64,000 nucleotides of DNA. It comes from Casuarius casuarius. Its lineage: Eukaryota; Chordata; Aves; Casuariiformes; Casuariidae. Shown piece by piece: positions 11,301 through 21,527 of this stretch (the first letter of the stretch is position 1; each line of letters opens with the position of its first letter). The position numbers and the translations under genes are program-made. Under the pieces are notes generated by a model, which saw only the letters and a program-made list of their open reading frames with translations, was not told where the DNA came from and did not search any database. The stretch is from NCBI GenBank assembly GCA_003342895.1, contig PTFA01000032.1:5357596-5421595 (forward strand), in the 5' to 3' direction.

Positions 11301-14300
11301 AAACATGTAATCTAAACTCTTTGAATTCATTTTGCATGCTCATCCAAGCAACTTATTTTGTCAATTGTTCGATATACAGCTTTTCAATCTGTTTATCCGT
11401 CATTTAAATTTGCCTTAATTGGTACAGCTCCTGCAAATAAGGAAATGTTTCAAGTGCTATCTGTACAGGATGTTAGGTTATCTCATATCACTTATTTCAG
11501 GCAGAATTTTGATTTCTGAATTTAGAGCAATCTGTTTTTAACCTCTGTGAAACTCACTTTGTGGAATGCTGTCACTTAGGTCCTAATTTAAGTTTTTGCA
11601 GCTTGGAATGAGAAATTTCTACTTATGCAGTTTTTTGGGGGGAGGGAGATGTCTGACAGTAATAATGCTTGAAACCCTATTATATCTGCTTGTAGTTTGC
11701 ACCTGAATTCCAAGTTGGGGATGGAATTGGGATGGACTTAAAGCTGTCCAATCAAGTCTTCAATGCCTTAAAGCAACATGCGTACTCTGAGGAACGTCGA
11801 AGTGCAAGGCTCCATGAAAAGAAGGAGCACTCCACTGCTGTATGTTTTTAACTATTTTTACATCCTTTTTTTTGTGTAACAACTGAAGACTGTTCTGGTA
11901 ATCCTGTCAGGAAGATGAAGTGACCAGCTACACTCCACAATTTAATAATTTAGGAAGTCAGTTGTCATGCTTTGTAGGCCCGGTCTCAAGTAGGGCCTCT
12001 GGTACTTCCTGCTGTGGACTCTTTAAACTTGGGTGTATTGTTTTTATCTTGCTGTTACTGGTGTAAAATGAGTATAATATTTAGGATATTGTGATTCACT
12101 GTTTTTAAGACTGAAATACCCTATACGAAGTGCTTTTAAGCAATGACAGTGTCTATACTGTATGCAGAATTGGGAAAATACTCTGCTGCACAGCTCACAA
12201 TCTACCTGAGAATATTAAATCTTAAGGAGTAAAGATGACAGTGTTAGAAAGACTTAGCTTTGCTTCATCTGAGTTTTTCGTATCAATTAATATGTTGTTC
12301 TTTCTATGTAGTTAGACATCTGCAGTATATAAACACTCTGAAAAAATCCTTTTGCTTTACTTTAATGATGTTAATGAATTGAGTATTCATTTCACACTTG
12401 TAGGAGAAAGCAGTGGATCCTAAGACACGTTTACTTCTGTACAAGATGGTCAACGCTGGGATGCTAGAGACCATTACAGGCTGCATCAGCACAGGAAAAG
12501 AATCTGTTGTTTTCCATGCATATGGAGGAAAGTACGTACATTATTTGTTATTGACACTAGTCTTAACTGTCAGAGATGGTCTAAAAAGGGGAAACCACAG
12601 AAACACTTTAAACATTCTGCCTTTTTAATCTCTTTCCTAAGATTTGACGTTTGTATTAACGTATACGCAGATAATAACAAATTCTGAAAACCAACTTTGC
12701 CAACTTTAAAGCAAACAATCCCTACTTTCTTTCCTGCAGGCTATTTAATGAACAGGGACAAATCCACTGTAACTTCTGTAGAAAACCTTTTTATACACAC
12801 AAATAAGTCTCTGAAATTTTTGGGAACTGTTTCCACTGACCTGCCTCAGGCTGTGGAGCTGTCATGATGATCTCTGGCGACCTGAAGATGCCTTTCCATA
12901 CAGGTCACTGTGTTATCAGCTCCCACCTCCATCTGTGCAGTTTATTGGAGTTGTTCTTTCTTACTTTTAGGATAGCTTGAGAATAGCATTGGGATGCTGT
13001 TCACTTTGGAAGTCGTGTAAGACTACAGACTCTATATTGAAATTACAATTAACACCCTTATTTAAAGTATGTTAAGTAAGAACTAATTAAATCCAATACG
13101 GATATGAGAGGGAGAAATGAATAGTAGAGAAAAGATCTATATTTTTCTCACCTGTATTTGAATGATATTCAAGAGGATTCCATTGCTTATTATTATTCAA
13201 CTGGCAACATCTTTTGATGCTTACCAAAAAAACAGTGTGACTAGGGTTATAGTTCTAATGCAAGAATTTACTTCATTTGTAATGTATCTGAAATAATTAC
13301 ATCCATCCAGAGAGCTGTTGTTAGTTGTGATTCCTAACTAAATTATTGACGTGTTATTAACATATTAGGAAGCGGAATCTATTTGATAAGCAGCATATAA
13401 TCGAAATTCCTAAAATCAACATTCAAGATCTAAACTTAATCATAGAACTCTTGCAGATTTAACTTGAAGTGGCTTTCAAACGTGATACAAAATCAGATCT
13501 TTTCTCTTATGCTTAAAAATCACTGCATCTTACAACATTAAAGCAAAGCCCTGTGTTTGCTTGTAAGGATGTGAGTGAATAGTTAACTTTGTTTGACTTT
13601 TTCCACCAGAAGTACAAATGAAGATGATAAAGTTATACCTCCAGAATGTGCCATCAAAGTGTTTAAAACAACTCTTAATGAATTCAAGAACCGTGACAAA
13701 TATATTAAAGATGACTACAGATTTAAAGACCGCTTCAGTAAATTGAATCCACGTAAGATTATTCGTATGTGGGCTGAGAAAGAAATGCATAACTTGACAA
13801 GGTAAAAAAACATGTAGTTAGCAAATACTATCAGTTTCCCATTCCCTGTTTAAGGAAGTTGCACTAGGACTGGGTAGAAGTCTAGATTTGATTTTAGGTT
13901 AAATAAACCTAAAACCTGGCATAGATTGAATAAGCTTCTAGTTTCTGATGGTTTAATGAATTAGCAGCTTTAGAGATTTGGTTGCAGAACTCATAGGTCC
14001 TTGATGTTATCAGGCTCTAGCTCTAAAAACAGTTAGTTTTTGGTGAGGTTTTGTTATGGCCACTTTAAGATCCAAATTATCCTATGTGAGATACTGAATA
14101 GATCTTTTGACTCTGAATCAGCTTGCTCATACACAGCTCTTTAGCTCTTAAGACTGCAAAAGAGCAAGCAAGAACTAGAACTTGTGTGTGTGTCTGTATA
14201 TATACACACATACATATACATACATTTGTGTGTATTTGTGTATAAAAAAATATATTTTAATATAAAAATAATATATTTTAATCAATGTCTATTTTCTGTT

Positions 14301-16622
14301 CCACAGAATGCAAAATGCAGGAATTCCTTGTCCTCAAGTGGTTATCCTTAAGAAGCATGTCTTGGTTATGTCTTTCATTGGCCAGGATCAAGTCCCAGCT
14401 CCTAAACTAAAGGATGTGAAACTTAGTAGTGAAGATATGAAAAAGGCCTACTATCAGATTCTTAATGTAAGACTGCTGATTTTTCTCCCAGTTCTGGCTT
14501 GTATTTTTTTTTTAGGGAAATACCTTAAAGGACAAATTGGCATCTACATACTTTTCAGGATGCCTGCAACACTTTCAATATAGAGTCAAGATAAAGAATG
14601 ACTTAAAATAAACAAGAAAGTATGCATGGGGGTGGGAGGAATGTGATACTTATTTCCTCTCTGCTAGGGATGAGAATGATAGGTATATTTAGAGAACTTC
14701 TATCTGTCTAATGCACTTGCACTTATTGGCAGAGATGACACGAGTTTACCAGAGTGATTCTTCTGACTTAGCAGACAGTTTAGTGATAAAAGCTTAAGTC
14801 TGCAGGTAGCTCACTAAAACTGCAATTGCCCATATGAAACTTTGCTGTAGGCCTGAAAAAATGATATAAAGTGGGGAGGGAAGGGGGGAAATTGTTTGCA
14901 TGACCATAACAAAACAAATAATGTTGACTGGAACATACCTGTTTTTACCATTGACTTGGTTCCTTGCAGATGATGCAACAGTTGTATAAAGAGTGCAATC
15001 TGGTCCATGCTGATCTGAGTGAATACAACATGCTTTGGCATGACGGAAAGGTAGTATCTTCTTAACGTGGGAAGCAAAGGTTCTATCTAATGTGAAATGT
15101 TAATACAAGTGAGTTGTTCTCTCTCTCTGGCTATAGGTGTGGCTTATTGATGTCAGTCAGTCTGTGGAACCAACCCATCCTCATGGGCTTGAGTTTTTGT
15201 TCAGAGACTGTAGGAATGTTTCACAGGTAGGACATCTTCATCTGACAGTCTGCTCTTACACTGAATGTTTTTCAAGGAAAACAGCATCAGTTCAATTCAA
15301 AGCTAATAAAAATCAACCAATTCAACTTTTTTTTTTTTAAATGATCATCACCACCTATGTATGAGGTCAGTCTTGGAAATTTGTCAATATTGAATGATAT
15401 TCCTCTAAGGGGAATAAACTATAGATGAATAAAACGATGCTACTAAAGTTGAAAACTACTTTTGATTTTTATCTTGTCTGTAGATCAACAAATATGACAG
15501 ACAACAAAAAATGACAGACTAAAAATTAGTAACTGTAACTTGTGGAAGGAAAAGGAAAGCTATGTGTCATGTAGTAAAGACACTGTTTAATGTATGTTTT
15601 CTATATTGAATAGTTCTTCCAGAAAGGAGGTGTGACAGAAGCACTTAATGAGCGTGAACTCTTCAATGCTGTCTCAGATTTAAATATTGCAGCTGACAAC
15701 GAAGTAGACTTCCAAGCAGAGGTATAACTTTCTTTGTGTTTAATACTTTAATTTGGTTAGCTATCAGCTATTGTAATTCTTCAACTTCCAAATTTAGTTA
15801 GCATGATTGGTGTGTATGAGTATAATTTCAGCAACCATTCTGCATCTCCTTATCAAAACTCAATTGTTTCAACCTCAAACATTTTCAGAAACTAAACCAA
15901 CAGAGCCTTTCAGACTTGGGACCACAGAGAGTAGGAGTGGGCTGAGGAGCTCTGTCTTGCATATAGCTGCTCCTTTCAGTGTTCTAGATAATTTGCTAGG
16001 CTATTTTTGTTAAAAGCTAAAAGCTACCTTTATTGTCTTGCCTTACAAATATTAAAGGTGGTGTGCAGAGAAAGGAAAACTGTTTACAAACAAATTGTTA
16101 ATTTTCCTGCTTATTTTTAACCAGTTAAATGTTTTACACTTTTTAATTTACTAAATTTACAGTTGTAGGCTAACATTTTGCATGTTCTAAGCCTAAAATG
16201 ATATACCTAAATTCATACTCATCTAAATATGGACTAGGAATCTCTGGTCTCTTTTTCACTTTTTATTTTCAAGTTTTGGCTGTAACCCCTCCAGGCATGA
16301 ATCCTGATATATCAGACACTAAGTCATCAAAAACTTTGCATTTACTATTTAAAATAAGGGTTGTAGGGCAATTCTAACCTGTCTTATTAAAGCAGCGCAA
16401 GTTGATACTGGTCCTGCATGTAGTAGATGAGAATTTAAAGCTATTCAAAAGTTCTTAAATCGAGGAGGAGGGAAATGGAACACAGTGTAAAGTGTGTTCC
16501 CACCATGGTCCACCACCATGAAGGTGTGAGTTTTTTTTTTCTTGTTTAAGACTGTTCCAAAGTGCTTATAGATCAGTTTATCAAGCAAAAAAAGTGTTTA
16601 TCTGTGTTGTGAATTTGGGGTA

Positions 16623-16660
<38 letters not shown>

Positions 16661-17378
16661 TATATATTTTTTTATGAATTTGAGTAGCCCACCTCTGAAC
16701 TTTGAACTTAGACTTTGGTCTCTAGTAACTAAAACTTATCTCCCTTGGAGTGTAAGAGGAAGTAATCCAAACAACAATTTGAAGATCGAAGTAAGTTATA
16801 GAATTGTGATACTTTCATTGTGCAAAACATTTAAATGTGACTGTGTTCTGCTTTCACCATTGATAATGATGGCAGTGGGTTTGTAATCTTAATATTACTT
16901 GTAATTTCTCCAATACTGATGGATGGCCTGAATTACAGCAGAGCTGTTCAGAGTTGGAGAAAGGGATTCTTTTGCACATTGGGGAATATAGCTGAAGATA
17001 TAATAAACATCATGTCTTCCCTGTAACTCATGCATTTAAGTTACATAGCATGAAGCTATAAAGGGAGTGCTGTTTGTTCTACTAAACCATGGAAAACAGA
17101 TGTTTCAAGCTGTACTTACAAAGTATATTGCATCATACATTTGACTGAATCATTGAAATAGAAATATTGAATAAACGTGATCAGTCACCTAAATCTACCT
17201 TTCAGCAGTATTTGGAAAGATCCTGGTGCAGGCATGGTTTTATGATTTCAGAATGGGTTTATTTTTGGATCTCTAGATTGAAGCTTTGGAGAAGGTGAAT
17301 GAAGATCACGTGCAGAAACATGGAAAGAAAGTGTCTGCATTTCCAAGTGATGGAGACCCGCCTATATATGATGAATAG
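8246..17378 (+). CDS. RIOK3: RIOK3, serine/threonine kinase RIO3 (13 coding exons, complete)
   Basis: Coding exons: 8246-8311, 9029-9150, 9890-10035, 10165-10269, 10820-10929, 11696-11839, 12404-12531, 13610-13801, 14307-14466, 14970-15050, 15137-15226, 15614-15721, 17277-17378. They join in phase to 1554 bases, 517 residues plus stop (human 519). RIOK3 is an atypical kinase of the RIO family, found with pre-40S ribosomal particles in the cytoplasm and implicated in RIG-I/MDA5 signalling. The N-terminal region (1-230) includes the conserved acidic DSDSSEDEVDWQDTR. The RIO domain follows, with phosphate-binding loop STGKE (260-264), ATP lysine in AIKVF (K290), catalytic HADLSEYN (H404, D406, N411) and metal-binding LID (D423). 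All catalytic residues are present, so an active enzyme is expected. The start codon matches the vertebrate N-terminus MDPVGVA. Confidence 0.97.
9029..9150 (+). CDS. RIOK3: RIOK3 coding exon 2
   Basis: Residues 23-63. Acceptor TTTTTTTACAG, donor GTAAGT. It encodes CPWGAPKPTSISCSLADVM and an acidic helix (QLAKELQLEEE) well conserved with human. Confidence 0.95.
9890..10035 (+). CDS. RIOK3: RIOK3 coding exon 3
   Basis: Residues 63-112. Contains GPFITGENTDTSSDLMLAQM and REYDAQLRREEKKFNGDSK, near-identical to human. The donor is G|GTACTC, weaker than its neighbours. Confidence 0.96.
10165..10269 (+). CDS. RIOK3: RIOK3 coding exon 4
   Basis: Residues 112-147. Carries the serine- and acid-rich segment DSDSSEDEVDWQDTR, a likely acidophilic kinase target. 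Acceptor TTTCTCAAG. Confidence 0.96.
10820..10929 (+). CDS. RIOK3: RIOK3 coding exon 5
   Basis: Residues 147-183, DKPTITPKKGFIGKGKDI then TKHDEVVCGRKNTARMEN. Donor AAT|GTAAGT. Confidence 0.96.
11696..11839 (+). CDS. RIOK3: RIOK3 coding exon 6
   Basis: Residues 184-231, FAPEFQVGDGIGMDLKLSNQ to the lysine- and arginine-rich SARLHEKKEHSTA that precedes the kinase domain. Phase 0 at both ends. Confidence 0.96.
12404..12531 (+). CDS. RIOK3: RIOK3 coding exon 7 (phosphate-binding loop)
   Basis: Residues 232-274, including the RIO phosphate-binding loop in GCISTGKESVVFHA. Ends AA|GTACGT, so residue 274 is completed by exon 8. Confidence 0.96.
13610..13801 (+). CDS. RIOK3: RIOK3 coding exon 8 (ATP lysine)
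   Basis: Residues 274-338, KSTNEDDKVIPPECAIKVFK with the ATP-binding lysine K290, then the helix DRFSKLNPRKIIRMWAEKEM. The acceptor is a CAGAAG tandem, so the first codons may vary by one residue between transcripts. Confidence 0.95.
14183..14280. repeat. TG/CA and TA microsatellite-like tract
   Basis: Imperfect TG, TATACA and TATATT repeats lie in the RIOK3 intron just upstream of exon 9, whose acceptor begins about 25 bases further on. Confidence 0.7.
14307..14466 (+). CDS. RIOK3: RIOK3 coding exon 9 (hinge region)
   Basis: Residues 338-391, MQNAGIPCPQVVILKKHVL and MSFIGQDQVPAPKLK, covering the kinase hinge. Phase 0 at the donor AAT|GTAAGA. Confidence 0.96.
14970..15050 (+). CDS. RIOK3: RIOK3 coding exon 10 (catalytic loop)
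   Basis: Residues 392-418, with catalytic loop VHADLSEYNMLWH (D406 base, N411 metal ligand). Confidence 0.96.
15137..15226 (+). CDS. RIOK3: RIOK3 coding exon 11 (metal-binding Asp)
   Basis: Residues 419-448, VWLIDVSQSVEPTHPHGLE with the DFG-equivalent aspartate D423. Confidence 0.96.
15614..15721 (+). CDS. RIOK3: RIOK3 coding exon 12
   Basis: Residues 449-484, FFQKGGVTEALNERELFNAV and following acidic residues. The acceptor TTGAATAG has a poor pyrimidine tract, but the match to human is clear. Confidence 0.95.
16627..16673. repeat. T31 homopolymer followed by a TA run
   Basis: An uninterrupted run of 31 T (16627-16657), a short TA repeat and more T lie inside RIOK3 intron 12. A run this long is prone to length error in both biology and assembly. 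Confidence 0.85.
17277..17378 (+). CDS. RIOK3: RIOK3 coding exon 13 and stop
   Basis: Residues 485-517, IEALEKVNEDHVQKHGKKVS then FPSDGDPPIYDE and TAG at 17376-17378. The C-terminus is slightly shorter than in human. Confidence 0.95.
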   Translation: MEALEKVNEDHVQKHGKKVSAFPSDGDPPIYDE

Positions 17379-20300
17379 CACTGAGTGTATAGCTGCTAAA
17401 GAAAAAAGAAACACAAATTTGCTGCTTCTAACTATGTTGGTGCAGTGGTAAACGTCGGCTACCACTGTCAAGAGAGAGTAGTCGACTTCGAATACCAAAA
17501 TGGAAAATACAGCAAGCATATGGTGATGCGTCAGTATTTTTTTAACTTAGCCCACAAGTGAGGCTGGCACTGTGAGAGTGGAATATCACTGCCTCTTTGG
17601 ATGTTCTGACACCTTCACCAACTGTCCAGTTACATTAGACTAATGTAGCTGAGGTGGTCATATTTTGCATGATTCAGAGCTTATATGTTTAGTTTAAAAA
17701 AAAAAATTAAATTCTAGATTGTCTAAAGTATTTATGGGAAAGCATCCTAGAAGAGTGCCTCTTCTCTTTCCTATTGCTACTTGAAAAGCTAGTAAAAAAT
17801 TGTGTATAGGCACAATGTCACAGCCTTTTGTCCTTCTCCCCTGAGAGCAAAACAAAAAGTCATATTATGGGCTGCAATCATATGATGTAAATGGGAGCAT
17901 GGCACAAACTACCTTTGCGAATGTAATTAGGTATTCCATGAGAAGCGGAGATTTGAAACCAGCCAGAGGATTTCTTTGGTGAAATGTCCTCAGGATTTCC
18001 TGGTTATGACATGGCTGCATAGCAAAGAGCAAGTTCAGTTAGCTTCATTCTAAAAATGGAGGCCTTTCTAAGGACTCCGTGCAAGCCAGAAGTGATTCTC
18101 TGTATTAACTTTGTAGCCTACACTGGAATTCTGAGTAGAGTATCATTCTTATTCACCTGGAAAGTAATCATAGACCATGAGAACCAAGTCTGATCAGAAT
18201 TATTTTTAAAAAGCTTTTTGCATACACATGCACAAGTAAAGCTCAAAAATATTTGTCTCTAATGCTTTTATTCTCAATGTCAGTGTTTTTTTCTGAATGT
18301 TTATGTGTAACACTTCAATAATTTTAGCAAGCTCTAAAAATCTAGCAAAGTTTCTCTCCAACACATTTAAGGATGAATTAATGTAGCGCAATTGTTTGGA
18401 ATTCAATTCCGATCAACTTCTTTTTAACTTGTTGATTGCTCTTTCTGATGCTGCTCTTTATCAAGCAGAATATAGTGTTGCTAGGTGTGATATTCTCACA
18501 GTGTGCTGCGAAAGTGATTTTTTTCTATTGGAAAACTGATGGCAAAGTAAAAACTTAAGATCTTGTGGTGGTATTGTTTGCGTGGTTCTTTGTAAAAGCA
18601 ATGCATTGGTGGTAATTAATCCTCAGTACTACAATGAAGTGGTGTTAGGGTGTGACTGCAGTAGTTCATTGTAACATAAAAATGATTGACTATTTTGATG
18701 GCTACTTTAAATAACCTTGACTTTTGTGCCTGTCTCATCTCTGGGGCTGGGATACTGTTCCCTTTTTTGAATTAGTCAGTCATGTTGCCCTTTGCCCCTT
18801 ACTGTCCTAAGTAAAGGAACTTAAGTCTTTTAGAGAAATAAGTATTCTCCTAATGATTGCCTGAAATTGAACACAAGAGAAAGAATAGAAGAATACATAC
18901 TGATACAGAGGTGGTAGGGATTATCGTTAAATATAATCAAACCTTTCTCAAACCGTTACGATAGGCTTTTAAAAAGAAAACCATAGTCATGTTCTAGGCT
19001 TATTTAAAGTTTCGGTATTCCTATTGGTTTCGGGGGGAAGGTTGTTTCCAAAGCAGTACAACTTTCTTGTCCAGCAACGATGTTGAATTGTGAAGAAGGA
19101 TGTTTGCATCAGAAGTAAGAGGGGAAGAAAGACAGCAAAAATAAACCTTCATTTGAAAGAAAGGAAGTTGCCAGTAGCAGTGTGCTTGAACAGGAGCTTC
19201 AGTTGCTGCTCTGCAATTTTTAAAAGGTCCTTTCAAAATCTATCTAGCACAGATTTAAAAAAGAAAATAAAAAAACCCAGACTCTAAAATGCTCTCCAAA
19301 CCTGTGATTTAAAGCCAGTGGGCCTGCTTATCATTTTCTCTTGGACAAAAAATTGTTGCCCAAACAACTTTTCACTTCCAGCACTAAAATTTGCTCAGGA
19401 ATCTCTACAGGGTGTTTTACACTCTCCAAAGCAGTTGCGGGGGGAGGAAGGGAAGAAGCTGGTAAAACAAGCATTTTCCTTAACTCCTGTGAAACAGAAT
19501 GATTATTTTTAGGTAAGTTGAATCACTTAAATCTAGATTATCATGGTCAAAATCATAGTCATTGGTTTCATTAACTTTTCTGTGGTTATGACTCTTCCAA
19601 TGGCCAATTCTAAGACTGTCACAAAGTTGAATGTTAAATACTTAATTGCTGGTTTCCCCCCCCACACCTCTTTTTTCTACCACGTGTATATTCCCTTTTC
19701 AGTACTCAAAAGAAGAAATACTGTCCTGTAGGGAAATAGTAGAAAGTTAAGCATTGGTAGCCCTTCTTAAATTTTGACTTTGAATTAATTAAACTGTTCA
19801 GCTAATGTGCAATGAGGTTTTTATTTTCTAAAAAAATTATAAACTTGAAAGTACTCTGAATACTCTAGAAGTAATGGTCCTCTCTAGTCAGCATGTAATT
19901 ATTTCATTGGGCAGAATGGGTTGGCAGAACAAATAGCTTGTTACAATTCCTTGTCCTGACTTCAGTTGCTCTAGTTGAATGTGAAATTATTGAACTTGGT
20001 CCAAGTGGATCACAAGTCAGCAAGCAGTTGTTTGCAAAATACTCTGTTAATAAGAGGTACTTACATTTGTATTTTTCCTCTGCCTAATTGTGTCACTCCA
20101 GTCTAATCTGAAAACTTTAAATCGTATGATCTGCATGTGTTTTTTTTCCTCTGAGTATTTTTGTTTCCTTTACTCCCCTTTCTGAACCTAATGGTCAATA
20201 AACAAATAAGAAATTGGTGATGATCTCACAGAATTTCTCAATGATACCCAGCGTTTTGTAACCAGTGAAAAAGCACATTAGACTAGTGCATTGAGCAAAC

Positions 20301-20836
20301 AAAATTGATGAGTTTATTGTCCAAACTAAAATGCAAGTAAGAAATAAACATGAATAGTGAGAAGCAATCCAGATTTTAACTTTAATTATGCTTCGTTAAT
20401 AAACATAATTCCTGAAATAAGGAGCATTTTAAGTATAAAAACCTAAGTTCTCTTTCTGATTTATTTTATAACCATAGCCACTAAAAAGCAGTTAAATGCT
20501 TGAATTGTGGTATCAGTAATCGCATTTTAGCGATTATGAAGAGAAGCATAAACACATTCACATAACACTGTTAAGTAGCTGGTTCCTTTTTTTCCCCCAG
20601 TTTCTTTTCTCATTTTTTCCAGAAAGCACTGTAAAAGGTTGTTCGCGTGCAAACGCGTTCATTTCCTGTATAAAATGTCTCAGCTAAAGCTATGGTGACT
20701 AGGTGTTTATTTAAGAGGTATACCTTAAGGTATAGGAAAACATATTTAATCGGGGCACGGGTAAAGAGTGGTTTGAAATTCTAGCGTTAACACACTGGAA
20801 GGAATAGAAGCAGTCACTGATTTTCATCACTTTTCT
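17379..20836 (+). other. RIOK3: RIOK3 3' UTR and short intergenic space before RMC1
   Basis: No further coding exon is seen. AATAAA hexamers on the plus strand at 19140-19145, 19266-19271, 20197-20202, 20343-20348 and 20399-20404 are candidate poly(A) signals. A long 3' UTR, ending near 19.2 or 20.2 kb, would fit. The true end cannot be decided by eye. Open frames inside this stretch have no protein-like character. Confidence 0.5.
20197..20202 (+). terminator. RIOK3: Candidate RIOK3 poly(A) signal
   Basis: A canonical AATAAA in a T-rich 3' context 2.8 kb after the RIOK3 stop and 0.6 kb before the RMC1 island. Four other hexamers compete, so this is one candidate of several. Confidence 0.3.
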
Positions 20837-20837
20837 C

Positions 20838-21356
20838 TCAAGCAGCCGATTCCTCACGCAGAAGCGAGCAGCACGTCGCGCCGGCGCCCTGCGCAGGGGC
20901 CGCCGCGGGCGGCGAGGCGNNNNNNNNNNNNNNNNNNNNNNNNNNNNNNNNNNNNNNNNNNNNNNNNNNNNNNNNNNNNNNNNNNNNNNNNNNNNNNNNN
21001 NNNNNNNNNNNNNNNNNNNNNNNNNNNNNNNNNNNNNNNNNNNNNNNNNNNNNNNNNNNNNNNNNNNNNNNNNNNNNNNNNNNNNNNNNNNNNNNNNNNN
21101 NNNNNNNNNNNNNNNNNNNNNNNNNNNNNNNNNNNNNNNNNNNNNNNNNNNNNNNNNNNNNNNNNNNNNNNNNNNNNNNNNNNNNNNNNNNNNNNNNNNN
21201 NNNNNNNNNNNNNNNNNNNNNNNNNNNNNNNNNNNNNNNNNNNNNNNNNNNNNNNNNNNNNNNNNNNNNNNNNNNNNNNNNNNNNNNNNTGGGCTTGGTG
21301 GTGACCGTTGAGTGCCGGACGTTCAGTGCCGGCCGTCGCGCGCCGCCGCCGCCGCC
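20838..21356 (+). promoter_or_regulatory. RMC1: RMC1 CpG-island promoter, interrupted by assembly gap
   Basis: GC-rich, CpG-dense sequence starts about 20840 and continues after the gap up to the start codon, where a GCC-repeat 5' UTR runs into the Kozak context GCCGCCATGA. Most of the core promoter is probably inside the run of N. Confidence 0.65.
20920..21289. other. Assembly gap (370 N)
   Basis: A run of 370 undetermined bases within extremely GC-rich DNA upstream of RMC1. Such gaps are common in avian CpG islands, which sequence poorly. The N count may not be the real length. Confidence 1.
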
Positions 21357-21527
21357 ATGAGCCGCGAGGCTCCGCCGGAGGAAGAGGTGCCGGGTGACGA
21401 AGGAGGAGGAGGAGGAGGAGAATGCCAGGGCGAGGGCGGCTGCTACCTGGCGCTGTGCGCGCGACCCGTGCACTTCGAGAAGGCCAACCCCGTCAACTGC
21501 GTCTTCTTCGACGAGGCCAACAAGCAG
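21357..21527 (+). CDS. RMC1: RMC1 coding exon 1
   Basis: Residues 1-57. After a Glu/Gly-rich stretch of about 28 residues containing a run of six glycines, the conserved core begins: CARPVHFEKANPVNCVFFDE. The ATG at 21357 is in strong Kozak context and is the only in-frame ATG before that core. Donor CAG|GTGGGC. Confidence 0.9.
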
